From contig NZ_SRHY01000006.1 in assembly GCF_004565465.1 (NCBI RefSeq), positions 58,841 through 122,840 of the forward strand: a stretch of DNA of 64,000 nt, written 5' to 3'. Source of the DNA: Lentibacillus salicampi. GTDB taxonomy: Bacteria; Bacillota; Bacilli; Bacillales; Amphibacillaceae. A program made the translations under genes and the position numbers. Under the pieces are notes generated by a model. That model was not told the origin of the DNA, made no database searches, and was given only the letters and a program-made list of their open reading frames with translations. Shown one piece after another: positions 25,237 through 34,893 of the stretch (its first letter is position 1; every line of letters begins with the position of its first letter).

Positions 25237-26997
25237 ATGACTGATTTTTATTTGCCAAGTCAGGAAACACAATTGCTTCACGGAGGCCAGGAACCGGATC
25301 CGACAACAGGATCACGTGCTGTGCCAATCTATCAGACGACTTCCTACGTGTTCCGGGATACCGAACACGCTCAGAATCTGTTCGGGCTGACGGAGCCGGG
25401 TAATATTTACTCTCGCATCATGAACCCGACCCTTGATGCCTTTGAGCAACGTATGGCCCTGCTCGAGGATGGTGTTGCAGCTGTTGCCACTGCATCCGGC
25501 ATGTCGGCCATCACCTTATCCATTTTAAATATTGCCGCGAGCGGCGACGAAATTATTGCCGATAGCAACCTGTACGGCGGCACTTACAACTTATTCGCCA
25601 ACACGTTGCCTCGATACGGGATTGATGTCAAACTTGTCGACGGTACCGACCTTGAACGTGTCGAAAATGCCATTACGGATAAAACGAAAGCGATATTCGG
25701 TGAAGTCATCACCAATCCAAGCTTGAATGTGTTGGATCTGGAGGCACTTGCCGGGATTGCCCATGACCATGATATCCCGCTCATCATTGACAATACGTTT
25801 GCAACACCTTATGGCACCAAACCATTAGCCTGGGGAGCTGATATTGTTGTCCACTCAGCCACCAAATGGATCGGTGGCCACGGTACAGCCATTGCAGGCG
25901 TCGTTATTGACGGCGGACGCTTCAACTGGGGCAATGGCAAATTCCCAGGGTTTAGCGAACCGGATGAAAGCTATAATGGCCTCAAGTATGTTGATGTGGG
26001 ACCAGCCGCTTTTGCCACCAAGTTGCGCGTTCAGCTCCTCCGTGATATCGGTGCCTGCTTGAGCCCGCAAAATGCGTTCCTGCTGCTACAAGGACTGGAA
26101 ACATTACACTTAAGGGTTGAACGCCATAACCAGAACGCTGAAGTGGTCGCAAATTATCTGGAAAACCATCCAGCCGTCGATTGGGTGAACTACCCAGGCT
26201 TAAAAGACCACCCTTCCCACGAACTGGCTAATAAATATCTGCAAAGCGGTTACGGCTCCATCATCACATTCGGCATTAAAGGCGGACGTGAAGCGGGACG
26301 GCAATTAATTGATAGTATTAGCCTTTGGTCACACGTTGCCAACGTTGGGGATGCGAAGTCACTGATCATTCATCCGGCATCCACCACCCACCAACAGCTG
26401 GGGGCCGAAGATCTGAAAAAGAGTGGTGTCACCGAAGAATTGGTCCGGCTGTCCATCGGGCTGGAGTCAACCAAGGACACGCTAGCTGACCTGGACCAGG
26501 CCATAGCCAAAGCAACCGGAGAAGCGCCAACGATTGTGCCGACCGAGTACGATGCCATCAATTGGCTGCTCGCTTCGCCATTCGACAGGAAAAATGGCGG
26601 TATACGTCAAAAAGCCATCGCCGTGTTTGGATTGGATTCACCGGACAGTCAAATTTATCAAAGTGCTAAAAACTTGCAGAAACTGGGATTTCAAATTGTT
26701 CCAATCGGTTCATCTGACCGTGAGATTTTAAACAGCCCGTCGTTTGCTCAATTAACCAGCGTTCCATTGACTATTGATGCCATTTTGACGTATGACAGTA
26801 TACTGCCTGCGGGAATAACTGAGCAGTTAAACGAAACTGGCACGCGTATAGTATGGGCGGAGAATCCCGAGGAAGCCGACCCAGCACTGCAACACGCACA
26901 GGGCGCTGGAATCACGGTTATTTCCGGAAAAGATGCGTATGAGGAAGCTGACCGGATCCGAAGAAATGGCAGCCGTAAGGAATTGGCACATTCATGA
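25237..26997 (+). CDS. metY: O-acetylhomoserine sulfhydrylase with CoA-binding-like C-terminal domain
   Basis: A 586-residue protein starting at the ATG after AAAGGAGG (the frame is open from 25153, inside the riboswitch terminator). Residues 1-430 are an O-acetylhomoserine aminocarboxypropyltransferase: PLP lysine K210 in HSATKWIGGHG, NLYGGTYNLF, and the family insertion FNWGNGKFPGF. It makes homocysteine from O-acetylhomoserine and sulfide. Residues about 465-575 are an added Rossmann domain (KAIAVFGLDSPDSQIYQSAK, GFQIVPIG, RIVWAENPEEADP, GITVISG) resembling CoA-binding-2 (YccU-like) proteins. The fusion is unusual. It is controlled by the SAM riboswitch, and its neighbour methionine gamma-lyase does the reverse, catabolic, job. 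Confidence 0.92.
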   Translation: MTDFYLPSQETQLLHGGQEPDPTTGSRAVPIYQTTSYVFRDTEHAQNLFGLTEPGNIYSRIMNPTLDAFEQRMALLEDGVAAVATASGMSAITLSILNIAASGDEIIADSNLYGGTYNLFANTLPRYGIDVKLVDGTDLERVENAITDKTKAIFGEVITNPSLNVLDLEALAGIAHDHDIPLIIDNTFATPYGTKPLAWGADIVVHSATKWIGGHGTAIAGVVIDGGRFNWGNGKFPGFSEPDESYNGLKYVDVGPAAFATKLRVQLLRDIGACLSPQNAFLLLQGLETLHLRVERHNQNAEVVANYLENHPAVDWVNYPGLKDHPSHELANKYLQSGYGSIITFGIKGGREAGRQLIDSISLWSHVANVGDAKSLIIHPASTTHQQLGAEDLKKSGVTEELVRLSIGLESTKDTLADLDQAIAKATGEAPTIVPTEYDAINWLLASPFDRKNGGIRQKAIAVFGLDSPDSQIYQSAKNLQKLGFQIVPIGSSDREILNSPSFAQLTSVPLTIDAILTYDSILPAGITEQLNETGTRIVWAENPEEADPALQHAQGAGITVISGKDAYEEADRIRRNGSRKELAHS

Positions 26998-27026
26998 TCA
27001 TACATTGACCGCGATAAACGGCTATC

Positions 27027-27060
27027 GAAAAATTCGTCTTCATTTGAAGGCGAATTTTTC
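27027..27060. terminator. Terminator after metY
   Basis: GAAAAATTCG...CGAATTTTTC with an inner CTTC/GAAG stem; the T-run is on both strands, so it may be bidirectional. Confidence 0.8.
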
Positions 27061-27209
27061 ACGTTTAAATATGACGTTTAATGGGGATGAGCCAAGCATC
27101 AACATGATATAATGAATATACAGGAAAAGCTTGCACTTGAAGCTAAGCTACTTTATTTATATGATAACTCCTGTCGGCACCATAAGAAAACGACAATAGG
27201 TGTGAGAAT

Positions 27210-28112
27210 ATGAAGAAACGATACATGCTCATCTTTTTGGGCATACTGCTGATAGGCATAACCATCTTTTTTATTTTCGAACAGCCGGAAAGCCCCTTTG
27301 AGAATGCAATCAACAGCACGACAAAGCAAGAGGGAGCGGAGCCTGAAGACACCACCATTGAACAGCAAGACCCCCCTCAGGAGGAAGACCCGTCTTCACC
27401 GGAGGCAACCGGAGAATCCGCACTACAACTGCAGGAAATGTTCAATGAAGCTGTCCAGCGAACGGCTGACTTTTTTAACAATCGGGAATCAAACATTACA
27501 GCACTTGGCGATTCACTAACCCAGGGAGTCGGGGACCATGTTGTGAAGGGCGGTTATGTTGGCATTTTGGATCAAACGATCAACAAAAACCGGCAGCTGG
27601 TGTCATTTGATAATTACGGTAAGCGCGGCCATCGCTCCGCTCAGCTTCTGAAGCGACTCGATAACCCGGAAGTGGCACAGTCCATCGAAAAAGCCGACAT
27701 GATCCTGATAACGATTGGGGCGAATGATATTATGCAGGTTGTGAAAGAAAACTTTACCAGCCTGAAGATGAACGATTTCACACCGGCAGAAAAAACGTAC
27801 GAAGATCAGTTAAGGCAAATTTTCGATAAACTAAACGATTTGAATCATAATGCGGATATTTATTTGGTAGGAATCTATAATCCTTTTATTCATTATTTCC
27901 CGGACATAAAGGAACTGAGTAAAATTGTAGCGGACTGGAATGAAACGAGCCGGGGTGTGACCCAGCAGTATGATAACGCAACATTTATACCGACAGCGGA
28001 TCTGTTCGCAGACGGAGAAGAGGAATTATTTGCGGAGGATCATTTTCATCCGAGCCATCGGGGATATCAGCTGTTTGCCAGACGAGTGTTGGATTATTTA
28101 ACAGATCAGTAG
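27210..28112 (+). CDS. ypmR: SGNH/GDSL hydrolase, YpmR-like
   Basis: A 300-residue exported or membrane-anchored esterase-type protein. Residues 1-24 form an uncleaved-looking signal anchor, and an acidic proline-rich linker follows (to about residue 75). The catalytic domain shows all SGNH blocks: block I ALGDSLTQGVG (Ser about 100), the block II glycine in NYGKRGHRS, block III TIGANDI, and block V DHFHPSHRGY with Asp and His. The substrate is unknown; YpmR is thought to act at the envelope. It is co-transcribed with ypmS, whose ATG is only 12 nt away. Confidence 0.9.
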   Translation: MKKRYMLIFLGILLIGITIFFIFEQPESPFENAINSTTKQEGAEPEDTTIEQQDPPQEEDPSSPEATGESALQLQEMFNEAVQRTADFFNNRESNITALGDSLTQGVGDHVVKGGYVGILDQTINKNRQLVSFDNYGKRGHRSAQLLKRLDNPEVAQSIEKADMILITIGANDIMQVVKENFTSLKMNDFTPAEKTYEDQLRQIFDKLNDLNHNADIYLVGIYNPFIHYFPDIKELSKIVADWNETSRGVTQQYDNATFIPTADLFADGEEELFAEDHFHPSHRGYQLFARRVLDYLTDQ

Positions 28113-28124
28113 GGGGCAAATGCG

Positions 28125-28748
28125 ATGCCGAGACATAAAATAAAACGAAATAAATGGAAGCGCCTGTTTATCTTCCTCCTCGGTATGAATGTGCTGACCG
28201 TCGTATGCATCCTGGCGCTGATCTTCTGGCCGGTATCCGAAACAGAGACGCCTGCACCAACAGAAGAGAATACACAGCGCAGTTCGGAGTTTACGGTCCG
28301 GACTACGAAACAAAACGTCAATGAACTGGTCAATGCCTATATTGATAAATTTGCGGCGGGAAGTGACCATCAGTACAGTGTTTCGTTGGATGAGGATGTC
28401 AAATTGATCGGGGAACTTCCTGTTTTTTCATCAACGGTGCCGGTATCCGTTCATTTGGAGCCGCTCGTGCAGGAAAACGGGGATGTCGTCCTGAAACAGG
28501 AATCCATTTCAATCGGGCAGCTGGCATTGCCGAACAAAAAGATTATGGAATACTTAAAACAATACCTGCCCATGCCGGAATGGGTAACGGTTGACCCGGC
28601 AAATGAGGAAATTTATGTAGCCGTCACCGATATGAATATCCGAAGCAACTTCCACGTCAGTGTCAAAAGCTTTGACCTGGAAGCGAACAATCTGTCATTT
28701 AATATTGAAGTCCCCTATGAAACATTGGGGATTGAGCTGAGAGACTAA
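28125..28748 (+). CDS. ypmS: YpmS family (DUF2140) membrane-anchored protein
   Basis: A 207-residue protein with a basic N-terminus and one membrane helix (about residues 14-34, FIFLLGMNVLTVVCILALIF). The rest lies outside and forms beta-rich repeats such as VKLIGELPVFSSTVPVSVHL and VAVTDMNIRSNFHVSVKSFD. This fits DUF2140 proteins, which resemble lipid- or hydrophobe-binding envelope proteins. Pairing with ypmR matches Bacillus gene order. A GGGGGC site precedes the ATG. Function unproven. Confidence 0.88.
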   Translation: MPRHKIKRNKWKRLFIFLLGMNVLTVVCILALIFWPVSETETPAPTEENTQRSSEFTVRTTKQNVNELVNAYIDKFAAGSDHQYSVSLDEDVKLIGELPVFSSTVPVSVHLEPLVQENGDVVLKQESISIGQLALPNKKIMEYLKQYLPMPEWVTVDPANEEIYVAVTDMNIRSNFHVSVKSFDLEANNLSFNIEVPYETLGIELRD

Positions 28749-28782
28749 AAGGAAGCAGACTGACTGTACTGATTCCTTTTAG
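28747..28782. terminator. Terminator between ypmS and the WYL regulator gene
   Basis: AAAAGGAA (28747-28754) and TTCCTTTT (28773-28780) close a hairpin between convergent genes. Confidence 0.75.
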
Positions 28783-28800
28783 TTTTGAAAACAGTCTGGC

Positions 28801-29787
28801 CTAATCGTGTGCATACACGTCGTTCATCTGCCGGATTTGCTCTCTAATCCGCTCCACCAGATGCTCCGGTGAGAGTACTTTCGCACGGTTCCCCCATGTC
28901 AGAATCCAGTTGATCAGCCCGTCTGACAGCTTTGCTTTCGTTGATAAGACAAAGTGCGCATCGTCCAGCGCCCGGATATCCGCATCCTGTCCAAACCGGT
29001 CCAGCACGACATTCACCAGACTATTGTGGAAACGAATTTTAATCCGCATTTCTTCACCGGCAAACATATGGAAACTTTGATTGACATACTCCTGCAAATT
29101 GAAGTCTTTCTTTTTGAACGTTTCCTCACTCACAGCAATATCACGGATCCGGTCAAGCCGGTAGTGCCGTATTTCATTCGTATCCTGAAACACGCCAATC
29201 AGATAGTAGTAATCATTTTGCCAGATCAGTGCATAGGGTTCCACATGGTAGCGGCTGCCGTCCCGGTGGTAGACAAATTCCTTTTTTACATTAAATTTGC
29301 CGTACTGATATGTCAGGACTTTTCCATCTGAAATGGCCCGATGCACACTGTCGATGTTAAGCTTCACGCGTTCATAGTCGATATTGGCAGACTGGCTGAA
29401 TACAATAGGCTCCGGCAAGGTTTTGGCGATATGGTGGCTCGTCAGATTTTTGACCTTTTTAATCAGCTTTTCTTTTTCATTCGTGGTGATAAAACGTGCG
29501 GATAAAATCGCGTCGATAATCAGCCGCAGCTGGTAGGTTTCAAACAGCCGTGCCTGATGGCTGTACAATGTTTTGCCATAGCGCCCCTGGTTGTTGACTA
29601 TTTCAAAATCCATATCATCAAGTGTCTGCAGGTCCCGCTTGACCGTCCGTTTATCAAATCTCACATCGCCGGCTGCTAAGCGAAGTTTTTCAATTAATTC
29701 ATTGATTCCGATATCATGATACTCGTCCGTTTCGTTAAATAAGATTTCCTTTAATTGCAACAGGCGGTAATTGCTCCCCCGTTCCAT
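28801..29787 (-). CDS. WYL domain transcriptional regulator (YafY/DeoR-type)
   Basis: A 328-residue regulator. The N-terminal winged helix (about residues 5-70) includes GDVRFDKRTVKRDLQTLDD. The WYL domain spans about 155-220 and shows KFNVKKEFVYHRDGSRYHVEPYAL, YYLIG and RHYRLDRI; the WCX domain follows to the C-terminus. WYL proteins sense ligands, often nucleotides or single-stranded nucleic acid, and some control defence or DNA repair genes. No target is adjacent beyond the papain-like gene. GGGGGG precedes the start. Confidence 0.9.
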   Translation of the reverse strand: MERGSNYRLLQLKEILFNETDEYHDIGINELIEKLRLAAGDVRFDKRTVKRDLQTLDDMDFEIVNNQGRYGKTLYSHQARLFETYQLRLIIDAILSARFITTNEKEKLIKKVKNLTSHHIAKTLPEPIVFSQSANIDYERVKLNIDSVHRAISDGKVLTYQYGKFNVKKEFVYHRDGSRYHVEPYALIWQNDYYYLIGVFQDTNEIRHYRLDRIRDIAVSEETFKKKDFNLQEYVNQSFHMFAGEEMRIKIRFHNSLVNVVLDRFGQDADIRALDDAHFVLSTKAKLSDGLINWILTWGNRAKVLSPEHLVERIREQIRQMNDVYAHD

Positions 29788-29810
29788 AAAAACCCCCCTT
29801 GGCTTTCAGT

Positions 29811-30425
29811 TCATCTGATGACTAGCCTTTTCACTTTTTCAGTCAGTATATAGACGAATGACCCCTTTGCCCCTTTTGCCGTTGTTCGCTGTTCTTCTCT
29901 TGCCGGTTGGTAGTCTTCCAGTCGTCCCTGATAGACGAGTTCCATGCCTTTATGATTGCGGATATCGGCAGGTGTTACGAAACAGACTGGTTTATAAAAG
30001 CGGATGGACTTGACATCGCTGAGGACGGTGGCGACAAACTGCGAACAAAATAACGCATCATCACGGTTCAATTCAACCTGAAGCAGGACACCGAACAATC
30101 CGAGAAAATTATATTTATAGTTCCGTTTCCGTAGTTCGATTTCCGCAATCCGTTCCTTCACCCGGGCACATTCTTCTTCTGTCAGTTTGAATGTGTAAAT
30201 GGCACAGTCGGAACTACGAAGAAAATCGCTCCGGATATCTTCTTTGACAAAACCGCCGATAAACGGATTACGCGGCCGCTTCCGGCCAAAACTGCAAACT
30301 TCCTTCAGTTCCGGATCAAATCCAATCGAAACATGGTTTAACGGCTGTTTAGTCACAAAGTTAATCAGACGGCTCAAGTATGTACCCGTATCGGTAAAAA
30401 GAAAATAGGCGGTCTTCCCTTCCAT
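29811..30425 (-). CDS. Papain-like YiiX/YycO-type hydrolase (permuted NlpC/P60)
   Basis: A 204-residue soluble protein. The catalytic pair of a permuted NlpC/P60 fold is visible: the histidine in QPLNHVSIGFD (about residue 31) and the cysteine in DALFCSQFVATVL (about 129). In such folds His precedes Cys, unlike classical NlpC/P60. Relatives cleave amide bonds in lipids or peptides, with no clear common substrate. It has a GAGGGGGAGG site. It lies 23 bp upstream of the WYL regulator in the same direction, so both genes may be one transcript. Confidence 0.8.
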   Translation of the reverse strand: MEGKTAYFLFTDTGTYLSRLINFVTKQPLNHVSIGFDPELKEVCSFGRKRPRNPFIGGFVKEDIRSDFLRSSDCAIYTFKLTEEECARVKERIAEIELRKRNYKYNFLGLFGVLLQVELNRDDALFCSQFVATVLSDVKSIRFYKPVCFVTPADIRNHKGMELVYQGRLEDYQPAREEQRTTAKGAKGSFVYILTEKVKRLVIR

Positions 30426-30642
30426 AATCCTCCCCCTCTGTCATGGCGCCGGCGTTTGTTATGGTCCCCATCATGCTGCACCGCTGAATGAAGTTTCTTT
30501 TATTGTTGCATAAATGACTTAAAAAAAATAGTCCTTTTTGAATTTTACCAAATGATTGCCGCCACTGAACCCATTTACGTTGACGAAAAGGTTCAAATCC
30601 CTTAAGCTAACGGTGATTCTATTAATTGGAGGACGTTAATGA

Positions 30643-32265
30643 ATGATAACGGTTAATAATGTGAGTTTACGATATGCTGATAAAAAATTATTCGAAGATG
30701 TGAACCTCAAATTCACGCCTGGCAATTGTTACGGCGTCATTGGTGCAAATGGTGCCGGCAAATCCACCTTTCTAAAAATCCTGTCAGGTGATGTCGAACC
30801 ACAGTCCGGCACAATTGCCACATCCCCTGGTGAACGGATGGCTGTATTGAAGCAGGAGCATTTTGCCTTTGAAGATTATAACGTGTTGGAAACCGTCCTG
30901 ATGGGTCATGAACGTTTATATGCTGTCAAACAGGAAAAAGACGCGATTTATATGAAGCCTGATTTTTCCGAAGAAGATGGCATGCGCGCTGCTGAACTCG
31001 AAGGTGAATTTGCTGAAATGAACGGCTGGGAGGCGGAGTCCGACGCAGCCGTTCTACTGAAGGGACTCGGTATTGGCGAATCCCTCCATTCAGCAAAAAT
31101 GGCGGAATTGCCCGAAGACCAGAAAGTCAAAGTATTGCTTGCACAAGCACTTTTTGGAAACCCGGATATTTTGCTTCTGGACGAACCGACTAATGGTTTG
31201 GACATTCACGCCATTCAGTGGCTGGAAGAGTTTCTGATCAATTTTGAAAACACCGTGATCGTTGTTTCTCATGACCGCCACTTTTTAAATAAGGTATGCA
31301 CACACATTGCCGATGTTGACTACGGCAAAATTGAAATTTATGTCGGTAACTATGACTTCTGGTATGAATCCAGCCAACTGGCAAAGAAAATGGCGCAGGA
31401 AGAAAATAAAAAGAAAGAAGAAAAAATTAAGGATCTGAAATCATTCATCGAGCGGTTCAGTGCAAACGCGTCGAAATCCAAGCAGGCCACTTCCCGAAAA
31501 AAACTGCTCGACAGCATCACACTGGATGACATCAAACCGTCATCGCGGAAATATCCGTATATTGCCTTTACACCGGACCGGGAAATCGGCAATGACCTGC
31601 TGTTTGTGGAAGGGCTGACCAAAACCATCAACGGCGAAAAAGTGCTGGACAATGTCAGCTTCACCATAAACAAGGATGATAAAGTTGCCTTTGTCGGTAA
31701 AAGTGAGCTGGCCAAGACGACCTTGTTTGAGATTCTGATGGGCAATATGGAACCGGACGCTGGCACCTATAAGTGGGGTGTCACGACATCGCAATCGTAT
31801 TTCCCGCGGGATAATGCAGCCTATTTTGACGGGAATGATCTCCCACTCGTTGACTGGCTCCGGCAATATTCACCCGAGGATGAAACAGAAACGTTCCTGC
31901 GCGGATTCCTGGGGAGAATGCTGTTCTCAGGCGATCAAGCACTGAAAAAAGCAAACGTCCTGTCCGGTGGCGAACGCGTCCGCTGCATGCTGTCAAAAAT
32001 GATGCTCTCCGGCGCCAACGTGCTGATCCTGGATGAACCGACCAATCACCTTGATTTGGAATCGATCACATCGCTGAACAATGGACTCAAGCGGTTTAAG
32101 GGATCGGTGTTATTCACCTCCCACGACCACGAATTCATCCAGACGATTGCCAACCGGCTGATCGAAATCACACCGCAGGGAATTGTCGATAAAGAAATGA
32201 GCTATGATGATTATATTGCGGATAAAAAACTGCAGGAGAAAGTTGAGGCGATGTATGCGGGATAA
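30643..32265 (+). CDS. ykpA: ABC-F family ATPase (YkpA/YbiT group)
   Basis: A 540-residue cytoplasmic protein with two ABC domains and no membrane segment. Domain 1: Walker A GANGAGKST (about residues 36-44) and a degenerate signature, LPEDQKVKVLLAQALF, before Walker B DILLLDEPTNGLD. A charged coiled linker (about 250-275) follows. Domain 2: VGKSELAKTT as a non-canonical Walker A with alanine in place of glycine, LSGGERVRC, and LILDEPTNHLDLE. ABC-F proteins act on the ribosome. The ribosome binding site is GGAGG and an overlapping 5-codon out-of-frame ATG lies 4 nt before the start. Confidence 0.9.
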   Translation: MITVNNVSLRYADKKLFEDVNLKFTPGNCYGVIGANGAGKSTFLKILSGDVEPQSGTIATSPGERMAVLKQEHFAFEDYNVLETVLMGHERLYAVKQEKDAIYMKPDFSEEDGMRAAELEGEFAEMNGWEAESDAAVLLKGLGIGESLHSAKMAELPEDQKVKVLLAQALFGNPDILLLDEPTNGLDIHAIQWLEEFLINFENTVIVVSHDRHFLNKVCTHIADVDYGKIEIYVGNYDFWYESSQLAKKMAQEENKKKEEKIKDLKSFIERFSANASKSKQATSRKKLLDSITLDDIKPSSRKYPYIAFTPDREIGNDLLFVEGLTKTINGEKVLDNVSFTINKDDKVAFVGKSELAKTTLFEILMGNMEPDAGTYKWGVTTSQSYFPRDNAAYFDGNDLPLVDWLRQYSPEDETETFLRGFLGRMLFSGDQALKKANVLSGGERVRCMLSKMMLSGANVLILDEPTNHLDLESITSLNNGLKRFKGSVLFTSHDHEFIQTIANRLIEITPQGIVDKEMSYDDYIADKKLQEKVEAMYAG

Positions 32266-32269
32266 AGCT

Positions 32270-32302
32270 AATCGATCGGGTGTATAACTCGATCGATTTT
32301 TT
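32270..32302 (+). terminator. Terminator after ykpA
   Basis: AATCGATCG (32270-32278) and CGATCGATT (32290-32298) form a perfect 9-bp stem followed by TTTT. Confidence 0.8.
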
Positions 32303-32342
32303 GTTGATTCGATTGATTTTTCAGCTGACTGGACCGCAATTG

Positions 32343-32400
32343 GGTGCAGCTCGCTCGACTTGTGGTGTAGCTCGCTCGATTTCGGGCCGGTGCGGTGTAG
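32343..32400. repeat. 21-bp direct repeat
   Basis: GGTGcAGCTCGCTCGAcTT at 32343 recurs as GGTGtAGCTCGCTCGAtTT at 32364 with 21-bp period; a third partial unit (GGTGTAGC) starts near 32394. The preceding terminator also carries CGATCGA text, so this looks like a degraded minisatellite in the space after ykpA. Confidence 0.5.
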
Positions 32401-32446
32401 CATTTATCTCTTCGGCAATCTATCCAAGGAGATTCCAATGAAATGA

Positions 32447-32473
32447 GAGGGGGCTGATTAACTTAACCCCCTC
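32447..32473 (-). terminator. Terminator after the threonine-degradation pair
   Basis: GAGGGGG (32447-32453) and CCCCCTC (32467-32473) form a 7-bp GC stem, followed on the minus strand by TCATTTCATT. Confidence 0.65.
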
Positions 32474-32477
32474 CGTG

Positions 32478-33410
32478 TTATTCCACCCGAAGCTTCCCGA
32501 GCATATCCGCCGTCATGCGGTCAATATCATATGCCGCTTCGAAGCCCCATTCTGCTTCCGCTACTGATGAATCGAGGTTATCCGGCCAGCTTTCGGCGAT
32601 TTGCTGTCGGACGGGGTCAACGTCATAATTCAGCTCAAACGCCGGAATATGTTTGCGAATGGCACGCGCAAAGTCCTCCGGTGCCACCGATATGGCTGAA
32701 ATATTATACGCGTTGCGGTGCACCAGCCTGCCGGGGTCGGCCTCCATCAGTTTGATAATCGCATTCAGGGCGTCCGGCATGTACATCATGTCCATATATG
32801 TCCCTTCAGCAATGTATGACGTATATTGTTTAGCCCTCACCGCCTCATAAAATATCTCCACAGCATAATCAGTCGTCCCCCCGCCCGGTGGTGTCAGATA
32901 GGAAATCAGGCCAGGATAGCGGACGCCCCGCGTATCCACGCCATAACGGCTGTAATAATAATCACACAGTAATTCGCCGGCCACTTTATTAACGCCATAC
33001 ATCGTAGTCGGGCGCATAATCGTTTCCTGTGGCGTTTTCTTTTTTGGTGTTGTCGGCCCGAATGCTCCAATCGAACTCGGGGTAAAAAACTGCAAGTCAA
33101 GCTCCCTGGCTGTTTCAAGAGCATTCATCAGTCCACCCATGTTCAAGTTCCACGCCAGTTGTGGGGCAGACTCCGCCTTGGCCGATAACAAAGCAGCCAG
33201 GTGCATGATGGTATCCACTTGATGCTTTTTAGCTGTCTCGTATATGGCTTTTCCATCGGTCACATCGACGATTTCAAATGGTCCTTCCACTTCTTCTTTT
33301 TTCCAGAGATCAGACCCAATAACGTTAGAAGTCCCGTAAGTCTCCCGTAGCTTTCTGACCAGCTCTGAGCCGATTTGTCCCATTGCACCTGTCACCAGAA
33401 TTTTTTTCAT
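32478..33410 (-). CDS. tdh: L-threonine 3-dehydrogenase, SDR type
   Basis: A 310-residue NAD-dependent short-chain/extended SDR enzyme. The start ATG at 33410 follows GGGGGAATGG; the open frame extends 8 codons further without a site. The NAD-binding [14 protein letters not shown] (about residues 9-22) and catalytic YGVNK (about 137-141) are intact, as is the SSIGAFG serine. Extended SDRs of this type (not the zinc MDR form) oxidise threonine to 2-amino-3-oxobutyrate, which the next gene, kbl, splits. Neighbourhood and sequence together make this call firm. Confidence 0.93.
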   Translation of the reverse strand: MKKILVTGAMGQIGSELVRKLRETYGTSNVIGSDLWKKEEVEGPFEIVDVTDGKAIYETAKKHQVDTIMHLAALLSAKAESAPQLAWNLNMGGLMNALETARELDLQFFTPSSIGAFGPTTPKKKTPQETIMRPTTMYGVNKVAGELLCDYYYSRYGVDTRGVRYPGLISYLTPPGGGTTDYAVEIFYEAVRAKQYTSYIAEGTYMDMMYMPDALNAIIKLMEADPGRLVHRNAYNISAISVAPEDFARAIRKHIPAFELNYDVDPVRQQIAESWPDNLDSSVAEAEWGFEAAYDIDRMTADMLGKLRVE

Positions 33411-33476
33411 CGTCCATTCCCCCAGCAAATCCATCCATTAAGTATGTCCTTCATGAAGTCGTGATCACCGTCAAAT

Positions 33477-34667
33477 CTAAATAAGGCCCAGTTCCTTGCC
33501 GATTTTTTCATAGGCTTTGAGTGCCTCATCCAACATTTCCTTCGTATGGGCTGCTGTCGGCATGTTGCGGACACGGCCTTTGCCTCTTGGTACGGTCGGG
33601 AAAACGATCGATTTCGCGTAGACGCCTTCTTCATATAGCCGCTTGCTGAATGCTTGCGTATCTTTTTCATCGCCCAGAATACAAGGGGTGATTGGCGTTT
33701 CACTTTCGCCGATATCAAATCCAAGTTTTTTCAGACCGTCTTTCAAATAGTCGCTGTTCTCCCACAGTTTTTCATTCAAGTCCGTCGACGCCATCAACAG
33801 CTCGACCGCCTTTGTGCTTGCAACTGCGTCTGCCGGCGAAACCGCTGTTGAGAAAAGAAATGGTCGTGAGCGCACTTTCAGCCAGTCAATCAGTTCAGCT
33901 TTCCCGGCAACATAGCCACCGATCACGCCGATGGCTTTGGATAACGTTCCCATCTGGAAGTCTATTCTTTTTTGCAGTCCGAAGTGTTTCACCGTGCCGG
34001 CACCTTTGCCAAGCACACCAGAACCATGCGCATCATCAACATAGGTGATCAGGTCAAATTCTTCGGCAATCTCCACAATTCCCGGGAGTTTAGCAATATC
34101 CCCGTCCATGGAAAAGACGCCATCCGTAATAACCATCACTTTGTTATAGTCGCCCGATTCCGTTGCTTCCTTCGCTTTTGCCCGCAAGTCATCCATATCC
34201 GAGTGATTAAAACGGATAATCTTCGCCCGCGACAAGCGGCAACCGTCGATAATGGACGCATGGTTCAACTCGTCGGAAAGAATCGCATCGTTTTTATCCA
34301 TTACCGCAGAAATAGCCGCCATATTACAATTAAAGCCGGACTGATAGGAGATGACCGCTTCCGTTCCTTTGAATGCTGCCAGTTTCTTTTCAAGCTCTAG
34401 GTGCAAGTCGAGCGTGCCATTAATCGTTCGGACAGCTCCTGCACCGACCCCATGTGAATCAACTGCTTCCTTGGCGACTTCCTTCAGACGGCTGTCCGTT
34501 GCAAGTCCCAGATAGTTATTCGACGACAGATTAATCAGCTCTTGACTATCAATGTTAATAACCGGACCATTGGCGCCCTGGACAGGGTCAATTTCGTTAT
34601 AGAGCCCGCGTGCTTTTAAATCTGAAATATTCTCCCTCAAAAACGATTGCAATACTTTGCTCGTCAT
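33477..34667 (-). CDS. kbl: Glycine C-acetyltransferase (2-amino-3-ketobutyrate CoA ligase)
   Basis: A 396-residue alpha-oxoamine synthase. The start ATG at 34667 follows GGGGGAG; the longer frame begins in an AT-rich stretch with no site. The PLP lysine is in [12 protein letters not shown] (about residue 244), and [17 protein letters not shown] and VDDAHGSG are family blocks. It makes glycine and acetyl-CoA from 2-amino-3-ketobutyrate and CoA. It is upstream of tdh in one operon with a 66-bp gap. Together the two genes convert threonine to glycine and acetyl-CoA. Confidence 0.95.
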   Translation of the reverse strand: MTSKVLQSFLRENISDLKARGLYNEIDPVQGANGPVINIDSQELINLSSNNYLGLATDSRLKEVAKEAVDSHGVGAGAVRTINGTLDLHLELEKKLAAFKGTEAVISYQSGFNCNMAAISAVMDKNDAILSDELNHASIIDGCRLSRAKIIRFNHSDMDDLRAKAKEATESGDYNKVMVITDGVFSMDGDIAKLPGIVEIAEEFDLITYVDDAHGSGVLGKGAGTVKHFGLQKRIDFQMGTLSKAIGVIGGYVAGKAELIDWLKVRSRPFLFSTAVSPADAVASTKAVELLMASTDLNEKLWENSDYLKDGLKKLGFDIGESETPITPCILGDEKDTQAFSKRLYEEGVYAKSIVFPTVPRGKGRVRNMPTAAHTKEMLDEALKAYEKIGKELGLI

Positions 34668-34893
34668 GTTATGGCTCCCCCTTCTATGTAAACGCTTCAT
34701 TTAACTCTTAATTTAAAAAATATCAGGTTCCATTATCGAGTTTAACATATGACATTATGATTTGGTATTTGATTTGTGAGAATCACACGCACTTTTCACA
34801 ATATAGTAATATTTACCTGTCCAAATCTATGGTATATTCTTCTCTACTTTAATATAATTGACTTAGAAATAGGACAAAAGAGAGGAAGCACAG

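Noticed and set aside
34685..34700. cre-like sequence (ATGAAGCGTTTACAT) before kbl
   Set aside because: It lacks one base compared with the CcpA consensus spacing (13 instead of 14 bases from TG to CA), so it is too weak to list as a site.
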